Shown: positions 35,387-47,590 of the stretch, piece by piece
Layout of the letters: every line of letters begins with the position of its first letter
How positions within the stretch are numbered: the first letter of the stretch is position 1
Assembly: GCA_029959085.1 (NCBI GenBank)
Contig: JARWIR010000090.1
Coordinates: forward strand, 1,116,001-1,180,000
DNA from: Nemophila menziesii
Taxonomy: Eukaryota; Streptophyta; Magnoliopsida; Boraginales; Hydrophyllaceae
Length of the DNA stretch: 64,000 nt
Direction of reading: 5' to 3'
Made by a program: the position numbers and the translations under genes
The notes under the pieces: model-generated
What the model was told of the DNA's origin: nothing
The model's database searches: none
The model's input: the letters and a program-made list of their open reading frames with translations, nothing else

Positions 35387-36380
35387 ACAGTCAACTTTGA
35401 CTCTAAACACTTAACTTTGACTCTAAACACTCAACTTTGACTCTAAACACTTAACTTTGACCATAAACACTTAACTTTGACTCTAAACACTCAATTTTGA
35501 CTCTAAACACTTAACTTTGACCATAAACACTTAACTTTGACTCTAAACACTCAACTTTGACCATAAACACTTAACTTTGACCATAAACACTTAACTTTGA
35601 CCATAAACACTCAACTTTGACCATAAACACTCAACTTTGACCATAAACACTTAACTTTGACTCTAAACACTCAACTTTGACCATAAACACTCAACTTTGA
35701 CCATAAACACTTAACTTTGACTCTAAACACTCAACTTTGACTCTAAACACTCAACTTTGACCATAAACACTTAACTTTGACCATAACCACTTAACTTTGA
35801 CTCTAAACACTTAACTTTGACTCTAAACACTCAACTTTGACTCTAAACACTCAACTTTGACCATAAACACTCAACTTTAACCATAAACACTCAACCTTGA
35901 CCATAAACACTCAACTTTGACTCTAAACACTCAACTTTGACCATAAACACTCAACTTTGACTCTAAACACTCAACTTTGACTCTAAACACTCAACTTTGA
36001 CCATAAACACTCAACCTTGACCATAAACACTCAACTTTGACTCTAAACACTCAACTTTGACTCTAAACACTCAACTTTGACCATAAACACTCAACTTTGA
36101 CTCTAAACACTCAACTTTGACTCTAAACACTCAACTTTGACTCTAAACACTCAACTTTGACTCTAAACACTCAACCTTGACCATAACACTCAACTTTGAC
36201 TCTAAACACTCAACTTTGATTCTAAACACTCAACTCTGACCATAAACACTCAACTTTGACTCTAAACACTCAACTTTGACTCTAAACACTCAACTTTGAC
36301 TCTAAACACTCAACTTTGACTCTAAACACTCAACCTTGACCATAAACACTCTACTTTGACTCTAAACACCCAATTTTGAC
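35387..36380. repeat. 20-bp minisatellite, about 50 units, W-box-like
   Basis: The unit is CTCTAAACACTCAACTTTGA, with a second variant having CCATAAACAC and occasional TTAACT for TCAACT. The period is exactly 20 bp until one base is lost near 36186. Nearly every unit contains TTTGACT or TTTGACC, which fits the W-box core TTGAC(C/T) bound by WRKY factors. The array lies after the transposase gene and before the second gene of the CACTA element. Confidence 0.92.
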
Positions 36381-36660
36381 TCTAACTGTTGACTAAACAC
36401 CCCGAACACCCAAGTTTGACCATAAACACTTGACTAAACAACCCGAACACCCAAGTTTGACCATAAACAGTTGACTAAACAACCCGAACACCCAATTTTG
36501 ACTCTAACTATTGACTAAACACCCCGAACACCCAAGTTTGACCATAAACAGTTGACTAAACAACCCGAACACCCAATTTTGACTCTAACTGTTGACTAAA
36601 CACCCCGAACACCCCAGTTTAACCATAAACAGTTCTCTAAACAACCCAAACACCCAATTA
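36381..36660. repeat. Longer-period extension of the minisatellite
   Basis: The array passes into about three copies of a roughly 84-bp unit containing GTTGACTAAACACCCCGAAC and CCAAGTTTGACCATAAACAG. TTGAC cores persist. An A-rich stretch and subterminal CACTA motifs follow. Confidence 0.75.
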
Positions 36661-37059
36661 AGAATATGAAAAGGAACCAAAAAAAAAACAAAAAAAAAAC
36701 ATGCAAGAAAGGGTAAGCATCTTAAACCCTAAAAAAAAAAAAAAAAAAATAGCGACAACATTCAAAGGGTTTAGCAACGACATTCAACCTTTGAATGTCG
36801 TCGCTAATTATTCGCGACGATATTCAAAGGGTTTGTCGTCGCTAATAAATAATAAAAAATTTGATTGGTCATCGTGGGCGGTCAACTTTCCCGCCCACGA
36901 AAATTAGCGACGACAAACCAAAATTTCGCGACGGGTCGTCGTCGCTAAACCAAGACACGCAAGGGGCGTGTGTACGTGGGGCGACACGTGGCCAGGATTC
37001 GCGACGAATTGCAAGGATTAGCGACAAATTTCGTGTCGTCGCTAATCTTTTATTCTATA

Positions 37060-37173
37060 AAGCCCTAACCGAGCTCATTTCTGCCATACACAAACACCCA
37101 AAACACACCCAAAAGCTCCATTTCCACCATAGCCAAGCTATTCCGAGGAGAAACAACACCAAATCCAACGTCA
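37060..37173 (+). other. Probable 5' untranslated exon of the second CACTA gene
   Basis: A C- and A-rich leader (CATACACAAACACCCAAAAC) precedes a good donor site, CAAG|GTAATGATT at 37174. It is followed by an 867-bp intron that ends at AG just before the ATG at 38041. A leader exon followed by a long first intron is common in plant transposase genes. The exon start is not defined. Confidence 0.5.
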
Positions 37174-37559
37174 AGGTAATGATTCTAGTCCAAATACACA
37201 TTGTAATCTTTACTTTTTTGATTTTTTTTTAATTTCTAATATTTTGTCTTGTGTTTTTGTTGTATGATTCCTTCTTCTTGGCATGGATTCATGGACGAAA
37301 TCTACACCATTTCTACGTAACAGGATCCAATTTCCGGATCAAACTTGCAATTTTTTTTATTTTAAATTTTTTTTTTCTTGTAAAAATTCATGAATGTTTT
37401 TAGTTGTTTGATGAAATCCGAGAATTATGTGTATGTTTGTGGGTTGTTTGGTAATTTTTTGGTGTTAAATAACAACATGTAATTGGAATTTGATAAAAAT
37501 TAGGGTTTTGGTATGATTTTTGTAATTTTAATGTAATAATTGGTGCGTTATTGATCTTT

Positions 37560-38030
37560 GATTGTGTTTTAAGATATAGGGACCTATTTGCAATATGTTT
37601 GATTTGTATGTTTAAAGACTAAAATGCAATTTTGTATGTTTAAGGACTAAAATGCAATTTTATAAAAAAAATAGGACTAAAATGCAATTTTATAAAAAAT
37701 AGGACTAAAATGCAATTTTATAAAAAAAGGACTAAATTGCAAATTTAGAAAGATAGAGGACTAAAATGCAATTTTATAAAAAAAAGGACTAAAATGCAAT
37801 TTTAGACCTTTTAAGGACTAAAATGCAATTTTTTAAAAAAATAGGACTAAATTGTATATTTTATAAAAAATTTGGACTAAAATCATTTTTTAGGACTTGA
37901 TTGCAAATTTTAAAACAAAAGGGACTTATTTGCAAATTTTAGAAAAATTTGGACTTATTTGCAAATTTTAGAAAAATTTGGACTTATTTGCAAATTTTAA
38001 AAAAACTTGGACTTATTTGCAATTTTATGA
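37560..38030. repeat. Degenerate 'ggactaaaatgcaatttta' repeats in an intron
   Basis: About 15 imperfect copies of a unit like GGACTAAAATGCAATTTTA (19-28 bp with A-run spacers) fill the second half of the intron. Similar words recur elsewhere in the window. Confidence 0.75.
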
Positions 38031-38040
38031 TTTTTTATAG

Positions 38041-39654
38041 ATGGCTGCTGTAATGGGTAGGAGTCACGGAGGAGACGGGAGGGGTAACGATCCCCCGAGG
38101 GGTCCACCACGTTCGAATGCTGATTGTGCCCAACCATCCGGTAATAAAAAATTCAATTAATGTTTATTATTTAATTGAGTAAATATATAATTACTAAGTA
38201 TTTTTCACTAAAACAGGTCAACGTAAAAGAAGGAGACCGAAAGCTGCCACATCTATCCGGACAGCTCAGGAGACCCTGAAGAGAGTCGGCTGGCCCATTC
38301 CAGTTGACTTTTCTGTCATAGACGGCACCTGGAACTTCGTGGGCGAGCATAGCAAACACGTGGGTCAGGTGGCTGGTAATGCTGTTCGAGAGGCTGTTCC
38401 CCCGTGCTACAAACAATGGTCAGATGTCCCCGACCATAACAAAGGGGTAATTATGCAGCGAATGCAGCAGTTTTTTGATTTGGAGGAGTGGAGGAGGCGA
38501 GACGATTGGCATGAGATAGTTAAGAGGTTGACTTCGATGACATCTGGAGCCTACAGGCGCTACAAGTCGGATTTGAAGAACGACTACTACTACACGGGTG
38601 AAAACCCACCAGATGTTGACCCGGTGGTTTGGGAGGCGACGAAGAAGATGTTTGATGACTTGGCGAAACAGGTAGAAAAAAATAATTTATTAATTATTTT
38701 ATACATTTTTTTAATGAATTTTATAACTATTTCTTTTTTATTTGTAACAGAGTCAGGCTGATATAAACAAGAAGAATCGAGAGCAGCAGACAGTTCCGAG
38801 CAAGGCGGGGTCTAGGAACTGGTCACAGACTCGGGAGGTGAATATTGAGGTATAAGTTTTAAAAATTATAATTTAATTTAGTATTTTATTTAATTTAATT
38901 GTATACTGTCCAGGGGAAGCTGAAGACGGTGACGAAAGAGCCGTTGACTTTTACAGATGACGAGACCCAGGAGGAGATGGAGCTACCTCCTTTAAGCGGC
39001 TATTTCGACCACCTTTCGTATGATGCAGCTACAGATAGCTGGCGTGACCAGCGTTTGGAGAAAGCTAGTGTAAGTCTTTTTTGAAAAAAATTGATTTAAA
39101 TTTATTTTTTATTTTAAATTTATTTTTTACTTAATCTAATTTATTTTTAAATTGAAATCTAATTAATGCAGGGTGTTCTTCGGGAGAAGATGAAGAAGAA
39201 GGTTGTGCAGGCCGGAACGGAGGGTACTGAAGTTAGCATCCAGGAGCAGATGGATGCCATGCTCGAGACAATTATGGAGGTCCTACACCCGACCAAGACT
39301 AAATACTGGGTGCCTACCATTGGTCCGGTCCGGAAACGATCCAGGACTCCTACACAGCCGGACAAGGAGAACGAGGAGCTGCTTAAGGCGATTCTGGCTG
39401 GGATGAACGAGCTTCGCGCGGCTCAAAATCTTGCACCTATACCGGATCCATCCACAGCATCACCCGGGCCCACAGCTTCTTCTAGTCGGCCGAGTCAACC
39501 CCCGAGCATGGCAGACACTCTTTTCGAGGCATTAAACGGGATGAGAATCGCCAATGGAATGCAGCCGATCAGCAAACCCGGGACCACTAGGGAAGAGAGA
39601 CGAGATGAAGAGAGAGGAGAAGATGAAGAAGATCCCAATTTGAGTGATGATTAA
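38041..39654 (+). CDS. Second CACTA gene, plant transposase-24-like protein (430 aa, intact)
   Basis: Coding exons 38041-38140, 38217-38671, 38751-38849, 38914-39069 and 39172-39654 join in frame (1293 nt) with GT..AG introns. A basic N-terminus (GQRKRRRPK) precedes a domain with GTWNFVGEHSKHVG, CYKQWSDVPDHNKGVIMQRM, YRRYKSDLKNDYY and WEATKKMFDDLAKQ. This is the layout of the plant transposase family often paired with TNP2 in CACTA elements and thought to bind subterminal repeats. The C-terminal half is Glu/Pro/Ser-rich with EQMDAMLETIMEVLHP and an acidic tail. Its GC content is higher than its surroundings. No disruption is visible, so the protein could be expressed if the promoter is active. 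Confidence 0.8.
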
Positions 39655-39907
39655 GTTATCCTTTTTTTCTAATTTAGTTGGTTTGTATGTTTAAGACTTT
39701 ATTTATTTCCGAATGTTCGACTTTGACTTTGACCCGTTTGACGTTGACTTTATTTAAAGTTTAGTATTTAAATCGAATTATCGTATTTTATATGTATTTT
39801 TTGATTATTATTTATTTATAATTTAGCATTATATTTAAAAGCAAAATAATAATAAAAACTAAAATTTAAATAATAAAGAAAAATTAAAATTAAAAAAAAA
39901 TAAAAAA

Positions 39908-40351
39908 CATGAATAGCGACGAAGCGCGTCGTCGCTAACTATTAAAAAAAATGATTTTCGATAAAAAATAATAATAATAATAATTATTATTATTAGCGAC
40001 GACAAAACTGTCGCTAAAAAATTGTCGTTAAAAAATTTAAAAAAAAAGAAAATTCAATTACTAAATTTTCGATTAAAAATTAAAGAAAAACTAATTAATA
40101 AATTAGCGACGACATGTTGTCGCTAATGTGTCGTCGCTAATCCCTTAAATTCGCGACGCAAGCCCTCGTGGTTAAATGCCTGAGTAATTAGGGACGAAAT
40201 CACTATTTGTCGTCGCTAATCACGAATTAGCGACGCCGGGATAGAGACGACATGTTAGCGACGAAATTTCGTCGCGAAACAATATTAGCGACGGATTTGC
40301 TCGGATTCGCGACGACGCGTGTCGTCGCGAAACCAGCAGAATCCAGTAGTG
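39908..40351. repeat. 3' subterminal repeat region of the CACTA element
   Basis: At least ten direct and inverted copies of TTAGCGACGAC / GTCGTCGCTAA words precede the terminal repeat TCCAGTAGTG. They mirror the left subterminal region. Confidence 0.85.
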
Positions 40352-40960
40352 ATTCAAAAGCTAGATTAAAATGACTAATAGACCCTGGCCTATTCTTCAT
40401 TGCCACGTGCCTAGCCTCCTTTGTAATTTTAGTCGCTTGTCTGTTGAGGTTCCTTCGAATGAAACAAAATGAAATCGGTTCATTCTCAACTGACTCTTGA
40501 ATAGTTTTTAGTAAGGATTGGTTGGATATTCGAACTAGCTGCTGACACTTGCTTAATACGTTGGATAGTTCCAAGGTTATCTGTTAGGATAGATTTCCTT
40601 CTACCTAGGAATGCCTTACATAACTTAACGACTTTAAGTACCGCTATTGCCTCTCCTTCTGCCGCTGAGTCGCAGTTCCTAGTAAACCCTTTATTTATAG
40701 TTCCATCCGAGTCTCTGAACTGCAAACGACTCCCAATCCAGTGGGTTCGAACTTGTTAGTGAATGAGGCGTCACATTTAAAAGTAACTTCCGCTTCGTCA
40801 TCTTCTGTTTGATCCACTAAGTCCTCTCTTAGGTTCCCTTTCCCAAAGCTAGAAGTTTTCTTAATAATATTATAATCGATGCTATGGAGTTCTAACATAA
40901 GTTTATTAGATGATTGGATTATACCTGCTGCATTTACTTCTGATTCTTCGTGCAATATAG
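40352..40960 (-). pseudogene. LINE C-terminal RNase H-like relic, cut by the CACTA insertion
   Basis: On the - strand pieces in different frames read FKCDASFTNKFEPTGLGVVC, NCDSAAEGEAIAVLKVVKLC, ILTDNLGTI and FIRRNLNRQATKITKEARHV. These are the substrate-binding and acidic-residue boxes of the RNase H domain at the end of plant LINE polyproteins. Frame changes break it. The CACTA element begins immediately after the last block, so this is the insertion target. Confidence 0.7.
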
Positions 40961-41593
40961 GCTAAATCGACAAACAAAAGACATATGATAATTAAGTAGT
41001 AGGACTAATATAGTATCTAAAGTAAAGTAAGTTATTTCATGTTTTATTATAGTAATAAATATTTTTACCAAATTAACTTTCGAACCATAATTTGTTTTTT
41101 TTTTTATCTAAGATAAAAATATAGATCGGATGTAGCATTGGTCTATTTAACATTTATTTATAAATCTCCCAAAGATTGGGGAAAATGAATTTCATTAATA
41201 ATTACCAGCTTATAAATCTACGGTGTCTAACCTTTGGTATATCATAGAAGACTTTAACTTATATAGTTATGTGTGTTGTCGGGAGGTGAATTCGTTAACT
41301 TTCATAATATGACATTACCTAATGATTTTATTTACTCTATTAAATTGTTTGATATTCCCTCCATAAGGTGAAATTTTTCTTGGTCATATAGAAGGAAATG
41401 AGGTGATCAGCTTAAGGAAAATTTAGATAGAACGCTTGTTAGCTACGAGTGATTCTCCAAATTCTCTAATTCATGGCATGCCTTTCTCCCGGCTAAAAGA
41501 GGACAAAAAGGCACACTATCAACACACTCGACCTAAGGATCTAGTATGAGGTCTCAAATACAATGATAAAGAATCAGATGTGTCGGCAGAATT

Positions 41594-41615
41594 GAGAGAG
41601 AGAGAGAGGGAGAGA

Positions 41616-41688
<73 letters not shown>
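41594..41688. repeat. GA microsatellite
   Basis: About 95 bp of nearly pure GA lie inside the LINE relic. The serine/leucine frame across it is an artefact of the repeat. Confidence 0.95.
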
Positions 41689-41689
<1 letters not shown>

Positions 41690-42308
41690 TCAAAGTAAGT
41701 AAATAAACAATGAATAATGTTAACAAACATGTACCTTTCTCTCGATATCCATTGAAGACCTTTATCATCACTTGTTCAAAGTTTTGCCTGCTTTTCTAAG
41801 CCTTTCCTGAAACTAGACAGTATGTCATGACCAAAGAGTAGTGTGCTCCGGATGGCACTTTGATGCTCAACATTTGAATCGATTCCTAATCACCTCCGTA
41901 AGGTTTTTCTAATCCCGGCTCAAATAGCTAGCCACTTGATTTCACTAGTTTCTCATTTCTTTTGGGATAACAAAAAATAACCCAAAAATTCACTGGTCTT
42001 CTTAGGACCTCCTTTCTAAACCTAAGGAGACCAAAGGTCTAGGCCTTTAGGAATTTCACCTCATGAATATTGAGTTTCTCACCTCTAATACGTAGAATAT
42101 TAGTCTTTATCATGATTTTATGCTTTTTAAACTTCTGAGAGGCAAATATTTCCATAGCTCCAACATCCTAGAAGCTAGCATTGGAAACAATGCCTCTTGG
42201 GGATGGAGTAATGGCTAGATATGTTTTGAAAAATAATAATAGATGGGTGGTTGGAGATGGTCATTCCATTCTTATTTTGGAGGATATATGGTAAAATAGT
42301 GGTAAGAT

Positions 42309-43079
42309 CAGGGTCGTATCCTTAGTGGGACCAGGGGGCTTAACCTTCCTGAACTCGTAAATTTTATGATACATAAATGTAATTTTGTTCCAAAAAAAAT
42401 TAGTTCCTTCTGAATGTTTATGTAAAACATGCAAATTCTAAGAAACACATAAGTTATTGTGGTTTAGCATCTGTACATATTAGAATTTACAATGGAGGTT
42501 AGGTGTTTTATCTTTTTTCCCAAATACACACATAATAGAAAAATATTTCCAAACTAAATTTAAACATGATTTGATTCGAAAATAAGTTCAATATAAAATA
42601 AATAAGATTTCAACATTAACGAAAAAATTCTTATTCGTTAATATACTAGATTAAATTTATAAATTTGTAAAAGTTCATAAGACCAACTTATTAAATATTG
42701 TAATCTTTGTATACGTATCTCTATTTTGAATTTGAGGGTAATAATACTTAGTAATTTATTATTTATACGTTTACTTTTTGTAAATGATTTATTCATCATA
42801 TTTATAACTAGAATATTAATATAACATATAGTATATTAATTTAATACTAACGAAACCATATAAATTAAGTGTAATAGTGTTGATTTGTATATTTTTTGGA
42901 TAAATACTAACTGCTAAGTTCATCAACGAACGAGACGAGGATCGTAATGGTGTTAGATTCTAATATTTGAATTTTTACATTGGTTATATATTTATAGATC
43001 ATATTTTTACCTTAAAAATTTCAAAAAACATTGACTCCAAACTCCTATATATTTCAATCCTACTCGGTATCCGTCCCTG
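42309..43079. mobile_element. hAT-like non-autonomous element, 771 bp
   Basis: The ends are CAGGGTCGTATCC and the complement of CAGGGACGGATACC. The flanks GGTAAGAT (42301-42308) and GGTAAGAA (43080-43087) agree at seven of eight bases. The LINE reading resumes on the far side. The interior is AT-rich and non-coding. Confidence 0.7.
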
Positions 43080-43499
43080 GGTAAGAAACTAGCAAAGTCT
43101 TCGAATAGTGAACTACTTTTTGTACATGATTAGATCAATGTAAATGAAAAAGAATGGAATATGGATCTCCTCTGCAAAATTCTCCCACCTTCTCAAGATA
43201 TGAACATATTTTTTATCTACTTATCTCTTTTGGGAGAACATGATGAGTGATGACCCTAGCTGGACATAATCTGTAGCAGGTCAAGTTTACAAAATCCCAA
43301 GTTTAAATTACCCATTTTAGGGAAATCACAAGCATTGATCAAAGAATTTCAATAAATAATGAATTAAATTTTACTTTGATAAATAAAAGCTGATAAAAGC
43401 TCGTAGAAAAATTCAGGCACGTTGGCAATGGGTCGAAAAGCTGAAAGTGACCTAATTAACATATATATATTCATAAGTTACTCACACAACTCATTAGCC

Positions 43500-43508
43500 T
43501 ATAAATAG
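43500..43508 (+). promoter_or_regulatory. TATA box of peroxidase 2
   Basis: TATAAATAG sits in the same conserved block as in peroxidases 1 and 3, although this gene is broken. Confidence 0.6.
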
Positions 43509-43591
43509 AAAGGCAAAAACACATTCTTAATCATCACGTTACTTCATATAGTAATAAGTAGTTAAACTAGGGGAATTTTTAATCAGAAAAA

Positions 43592-44737
<1,146 letters not shown>

Positions 44738-46229
44738 TAATTTATATATGTTCTTGATTTGTGCGAGTTATCCGTAATAAAACCATTCGTAAGTCATGTG
44801 TTGAAAATTTACAAAGTGTAAACTATTTCAGTCTACCAATAATAAAACGATCCTTGTTTTAGTTTTTCAAGATACTATTCGTAAGTTTGTATGTAATACC
44901 AAAATTGGCTACTATAAGTATAACTTGGCAAGATCAAATACCACGTTTCAATCTTATTCAAATGAGTATAATTAAGGGTATCTGAAACGAACAAAAAAGT
45001 GAATATAAAGATAAATTGACTAAATAAACCCTTTACTACAACCTAAATTTCAAATTTGAACAAATTTTAAATTTATAAATAAACCTAAACGTTCATGAAC
45101 AACTCGGAATCAGCCCAAGGATATTCAATCTTATTCAGTTATTTAAACAAACAGGTTCAAATTTTAATCAAAACTCATTAATAAAATAAGTTTGCTCCAA
45201 CATATTTGTAAATTGTTAGTTTATATATTTGTAAAATTTAAATTAATCATTAACTTAACTAATATATATAATAAAATTTAAATGTTACCTAGAATATTGC
45301 TTTTAGAGATAGTAACTTCAAAAATTATTTAAGCAAATTTTAAAGTTTAAACATGCTTAAAAAATATGTCCTATAACATCATCTAATTTATAAATAAACT
45401 TAACTTCACATACTAAAAATAATGTTTTAAATATATTATCTAGTTAGGATTTAAAGACATTTTTTTTCTATTTTTTCTATTATTACCTTTATTAAAATAT
45501 TAAAATTTATATTTACAATACACATTTAAAATATTAAGATATTTTATTAGGGGCGTTTTTGTAATGGTGGAGGTAATTATTATGTTTCGTTATATATATG
45601 AAAAGCTAAGTGGACAAATTTTATGGAACAAATGGGATATGATATATACTCACATAACTTGAACTTTCATATTAACAAATTTAAACTCGTGCAGTTAATC
45701 TGCTTTCGATAGCTCTGTTTTTACCTGCAGTATTTTTGCTTCTCTTTAATACCATAGAGTTCTATTTCTTCTTGTTATCCATCTCTGTTAATACTTTTTG
45801 TTCGATTAAGACCTTTTCAGCTAATCTTCTTCTCTTACCATTTTTCTCGCGCCATTGATTAAATTAGTTTCAATTTACATTATAAATACTATATTTTTCC
45901 AATTTAATGTTATTTCAAGCATTAATCACTCACCCTTGATATTTCTCGTCATTATACTAATCAATCATAAACAACCAAGTTTGATTGATAATGATTCTCG
46001 TGATCGATGGATTGATTCATTTCATACAGTTTTTAGGTATTATTCTTTTTTTCTCTTCGATTGATCAATTTCATACAATATATGTTCTGATTTTTGTTGA
46101 ATTATACTACAATATGCTTTATTAAAATTATTGAAAATACACTGCACTATACTTCTCGTGATTATTATGAAATTCTTTCTTCTTTATTTTTCTAATATAT
46201 TTCCTTATTTTGTGTTTCTAACTCTTGTG
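44738..46229. other. Peroxidase 2 3' flank, then AT-rich DNA
   Basis: The first 150 bp carry the shared ACAAAGTGTAAACTATTTCA and AATAATAAAAC 3' signals. The rest is AT-rich without recognisable genes. Small frames such as 45855-46064 have no motifs. Confidence 0.4.
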
Positions 46230-46324
46230 GCTAAGGAATATGGGGAAAGCCTTGTTGGTTCAAAGATTTAAGTTTTGTAGCCAAATGATTGCATGTAAGT
46301 CATGTTTTGAAGAAGCTTTTTTTT

Positions 46325-46448
46325 TAAGATAGATAGTTGCTCTAATGGTTAGAGTACTCTGTATTGACCAATAGGTCCTAAGATCGGGTCTTATTGGAGT
46401 CAAACTGACTCTGAGTCAAAAGTGACTCTCAGCTTTATTAAAAAAAAA
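46325..46448 (+). mobile_element. tRNA-derived SINE, copy 2
   Basis: A-box-like TTGCTCTAATGGTTAGAG, then CCTAAGATCGGGTCT in the B-box place, then ATTGGAGTCAAACTGACTCT and an A-run tail. It matches the copies at 10397 and 53886. It lies in the intron of the PDS5-like fragment. Confidence 0.6.
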
Positions 46449-46504
46449 CTCTTTTTTGGTTAAACAATTTGTAAACCGTTTTAATAAGACAACTCAATTT
46501 GCAA

Positions 46505-47590
46505 CGTTAAATATATTTATTACCTTGTTAGACTAGTTATTTCCATTTGTATATATTTTCTAATTAATTTAGTCTTAGCTTCCTTGTTCACGAAATAGTT
46601 AGACATATGTACATGGTCTCATTCTATTGTATTAGACAACAACTCATCTATTCACAATGTAGTCTCTAATCTTTCTTTCTCTCTAACTTTATGACTCTCA
46701 TATTATTAATATATTATTTCTTTTTTCTTGTTTTTTCTCTTCCAGTTATTTAAATATCTCACATGGTATCAGAGCCATCATCCATGAAATCGCTCGTTAT
46801 TGTTTCAATCGCTTCTGCACCCAAAAAACTATTTTCTCATAATTCTCTCGCAGGATTCAAAATTAATCTTCTCGTAGGATTCAATATTTATCCTCTCGTA
46901 GGATTCAAAATTAATCCTCTCAAAGGATTCAAAATCTTATTCCTCTCTTGTAGAAATTAACTTATTCTTCTCGTAGGCATCAAAATTTTAATCCTCTCGT
47001 AGGATTCAAAACTTAATCCTCTCGTAAAAATCAATATCTTATTTCTCTTGTAGGAATCAAAATTAATTCTCTTGTAGGATTTGAAATCTCGTTAGGCCAT
47101 CCAATGGTCTCATCTCAGTCAGTACTTAACTCATCACTCGGTTCTTGATTCACATTTCTCGTAGCTCAACTCATCACTTCACCTCGACTCCACGCCACGA
47201 CATCAACATTGTTAGCACATCAACACCTATGTCATACTTCTCAACTAAAGACAATCAAGACACGTCATCAACGATTCATATTTTAAACTCAAGTTGCTTT
47301 ATTTTTTGCCTACTTGATTTTGAGGGGTTGTTAAATATATCATTACCATAATTTATTATTACCTTGTTAGACTAGTTTATTTTTATATCGTATTTATTTT
47401 CTAATTATTTTAGTCTTAGATTCTTGTTTACCAAGTAGTTAGACCTATATATATATATATATCAACAACTCATCTATTCATAATGTAGTCTTTAATATTT
47501 CTTTCTCTCTAGCCTTTATGGCTCTTAGATTATTAATATATTATTTTTCTTTTCTTAATTTCTCTCTTCCCATTTTTTAATTATCTTACA
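46505..47590 (+). mobile_element. Small non-coding LTR element (TRIM-like), 1086 bp
   Basis: LTRs 46505-46763 and 47329-47590 (about 260 bp) share TTAAATATAT..ATTACC, CTTGTTAGACTAGTT and ACAACTCATCTATTCA. A primer-binding site TGGTATCAGAGCC (46764-46776) follows the first LTR, and a G-rich tract TTGAGGGGT precedes the second. Flanks TGCAA and TTCAA agree at four of five bases. The internal part (about 550 bp) contains some ten copies of a CTCGTAGGATTCAAAATTAA-like unit (46845-47075) and no protein. Movement would depend on copia proteins from elsewhere. Confidence 0.75.

Larger units (their letters stand above)
30542..40351 (+). mobile_element. Complete CACTA (En/Spm-type) transposon, 9810 bp
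   Basis: The ends are CACTACTGGA (30542-30551) and its exact complement (40342-40351), with a 3-bp target duplication ATT on both sides (30539-30541, 40352-40354). Subterminal regions (30560-30850, 36740-37050 and 39910-40335) are dense in TTAGCGACGAC and GTCGTCGCTAA words in both orientations, the presumed transposase-binding repeats. Two genes read left to right: a TNP2-like transposase (31609-35357) and a second, six-exon gene (5' exon near 37060, coding 38041-39654). A W-box-rich minisatellite lies between them. The insertion site is a LINE RNase H relic. Confidence 0.92.
41370..43255 (+). pseudogene. Decayed LINE, + strand, interrupted by a hAT-like element
   Basis: Translation in shifting frames gives endonuclease-end motifs near 41376 (FSW.Y, LKENLDRTL), a thumb region near 41960-42290 (SHFFWDNKK, KLLRGKYFHSSNILEASIGN, ASWGW, RWVVGDGHSILILEDIW) and, beyond the hAT insertion, WNMDLLCKILPPSQDM near 43155. 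Most of the RT core is missing and stops are frequent. It is not the same copy as the - strand RNase H relic next to it. Confidence 0.65.

Noticed and set aside
35387..36660. CRISPR-like regular array
   Set aside because: The unit is a contiguous 20-bp tandem repeat without unique spacers, inside a plant transposon.
41574..41771. Ser/Leu repeat protein on the - strand
   Set aside because: It is a translation of a GA microsatellite.
46764..46776. TGGTATCAGAGCC as part of a real tRNA gene
   Set aside because: It is the primer-binding complement of a tRNA 3' end directly after an LTR. No tRNA fold surrounds it.
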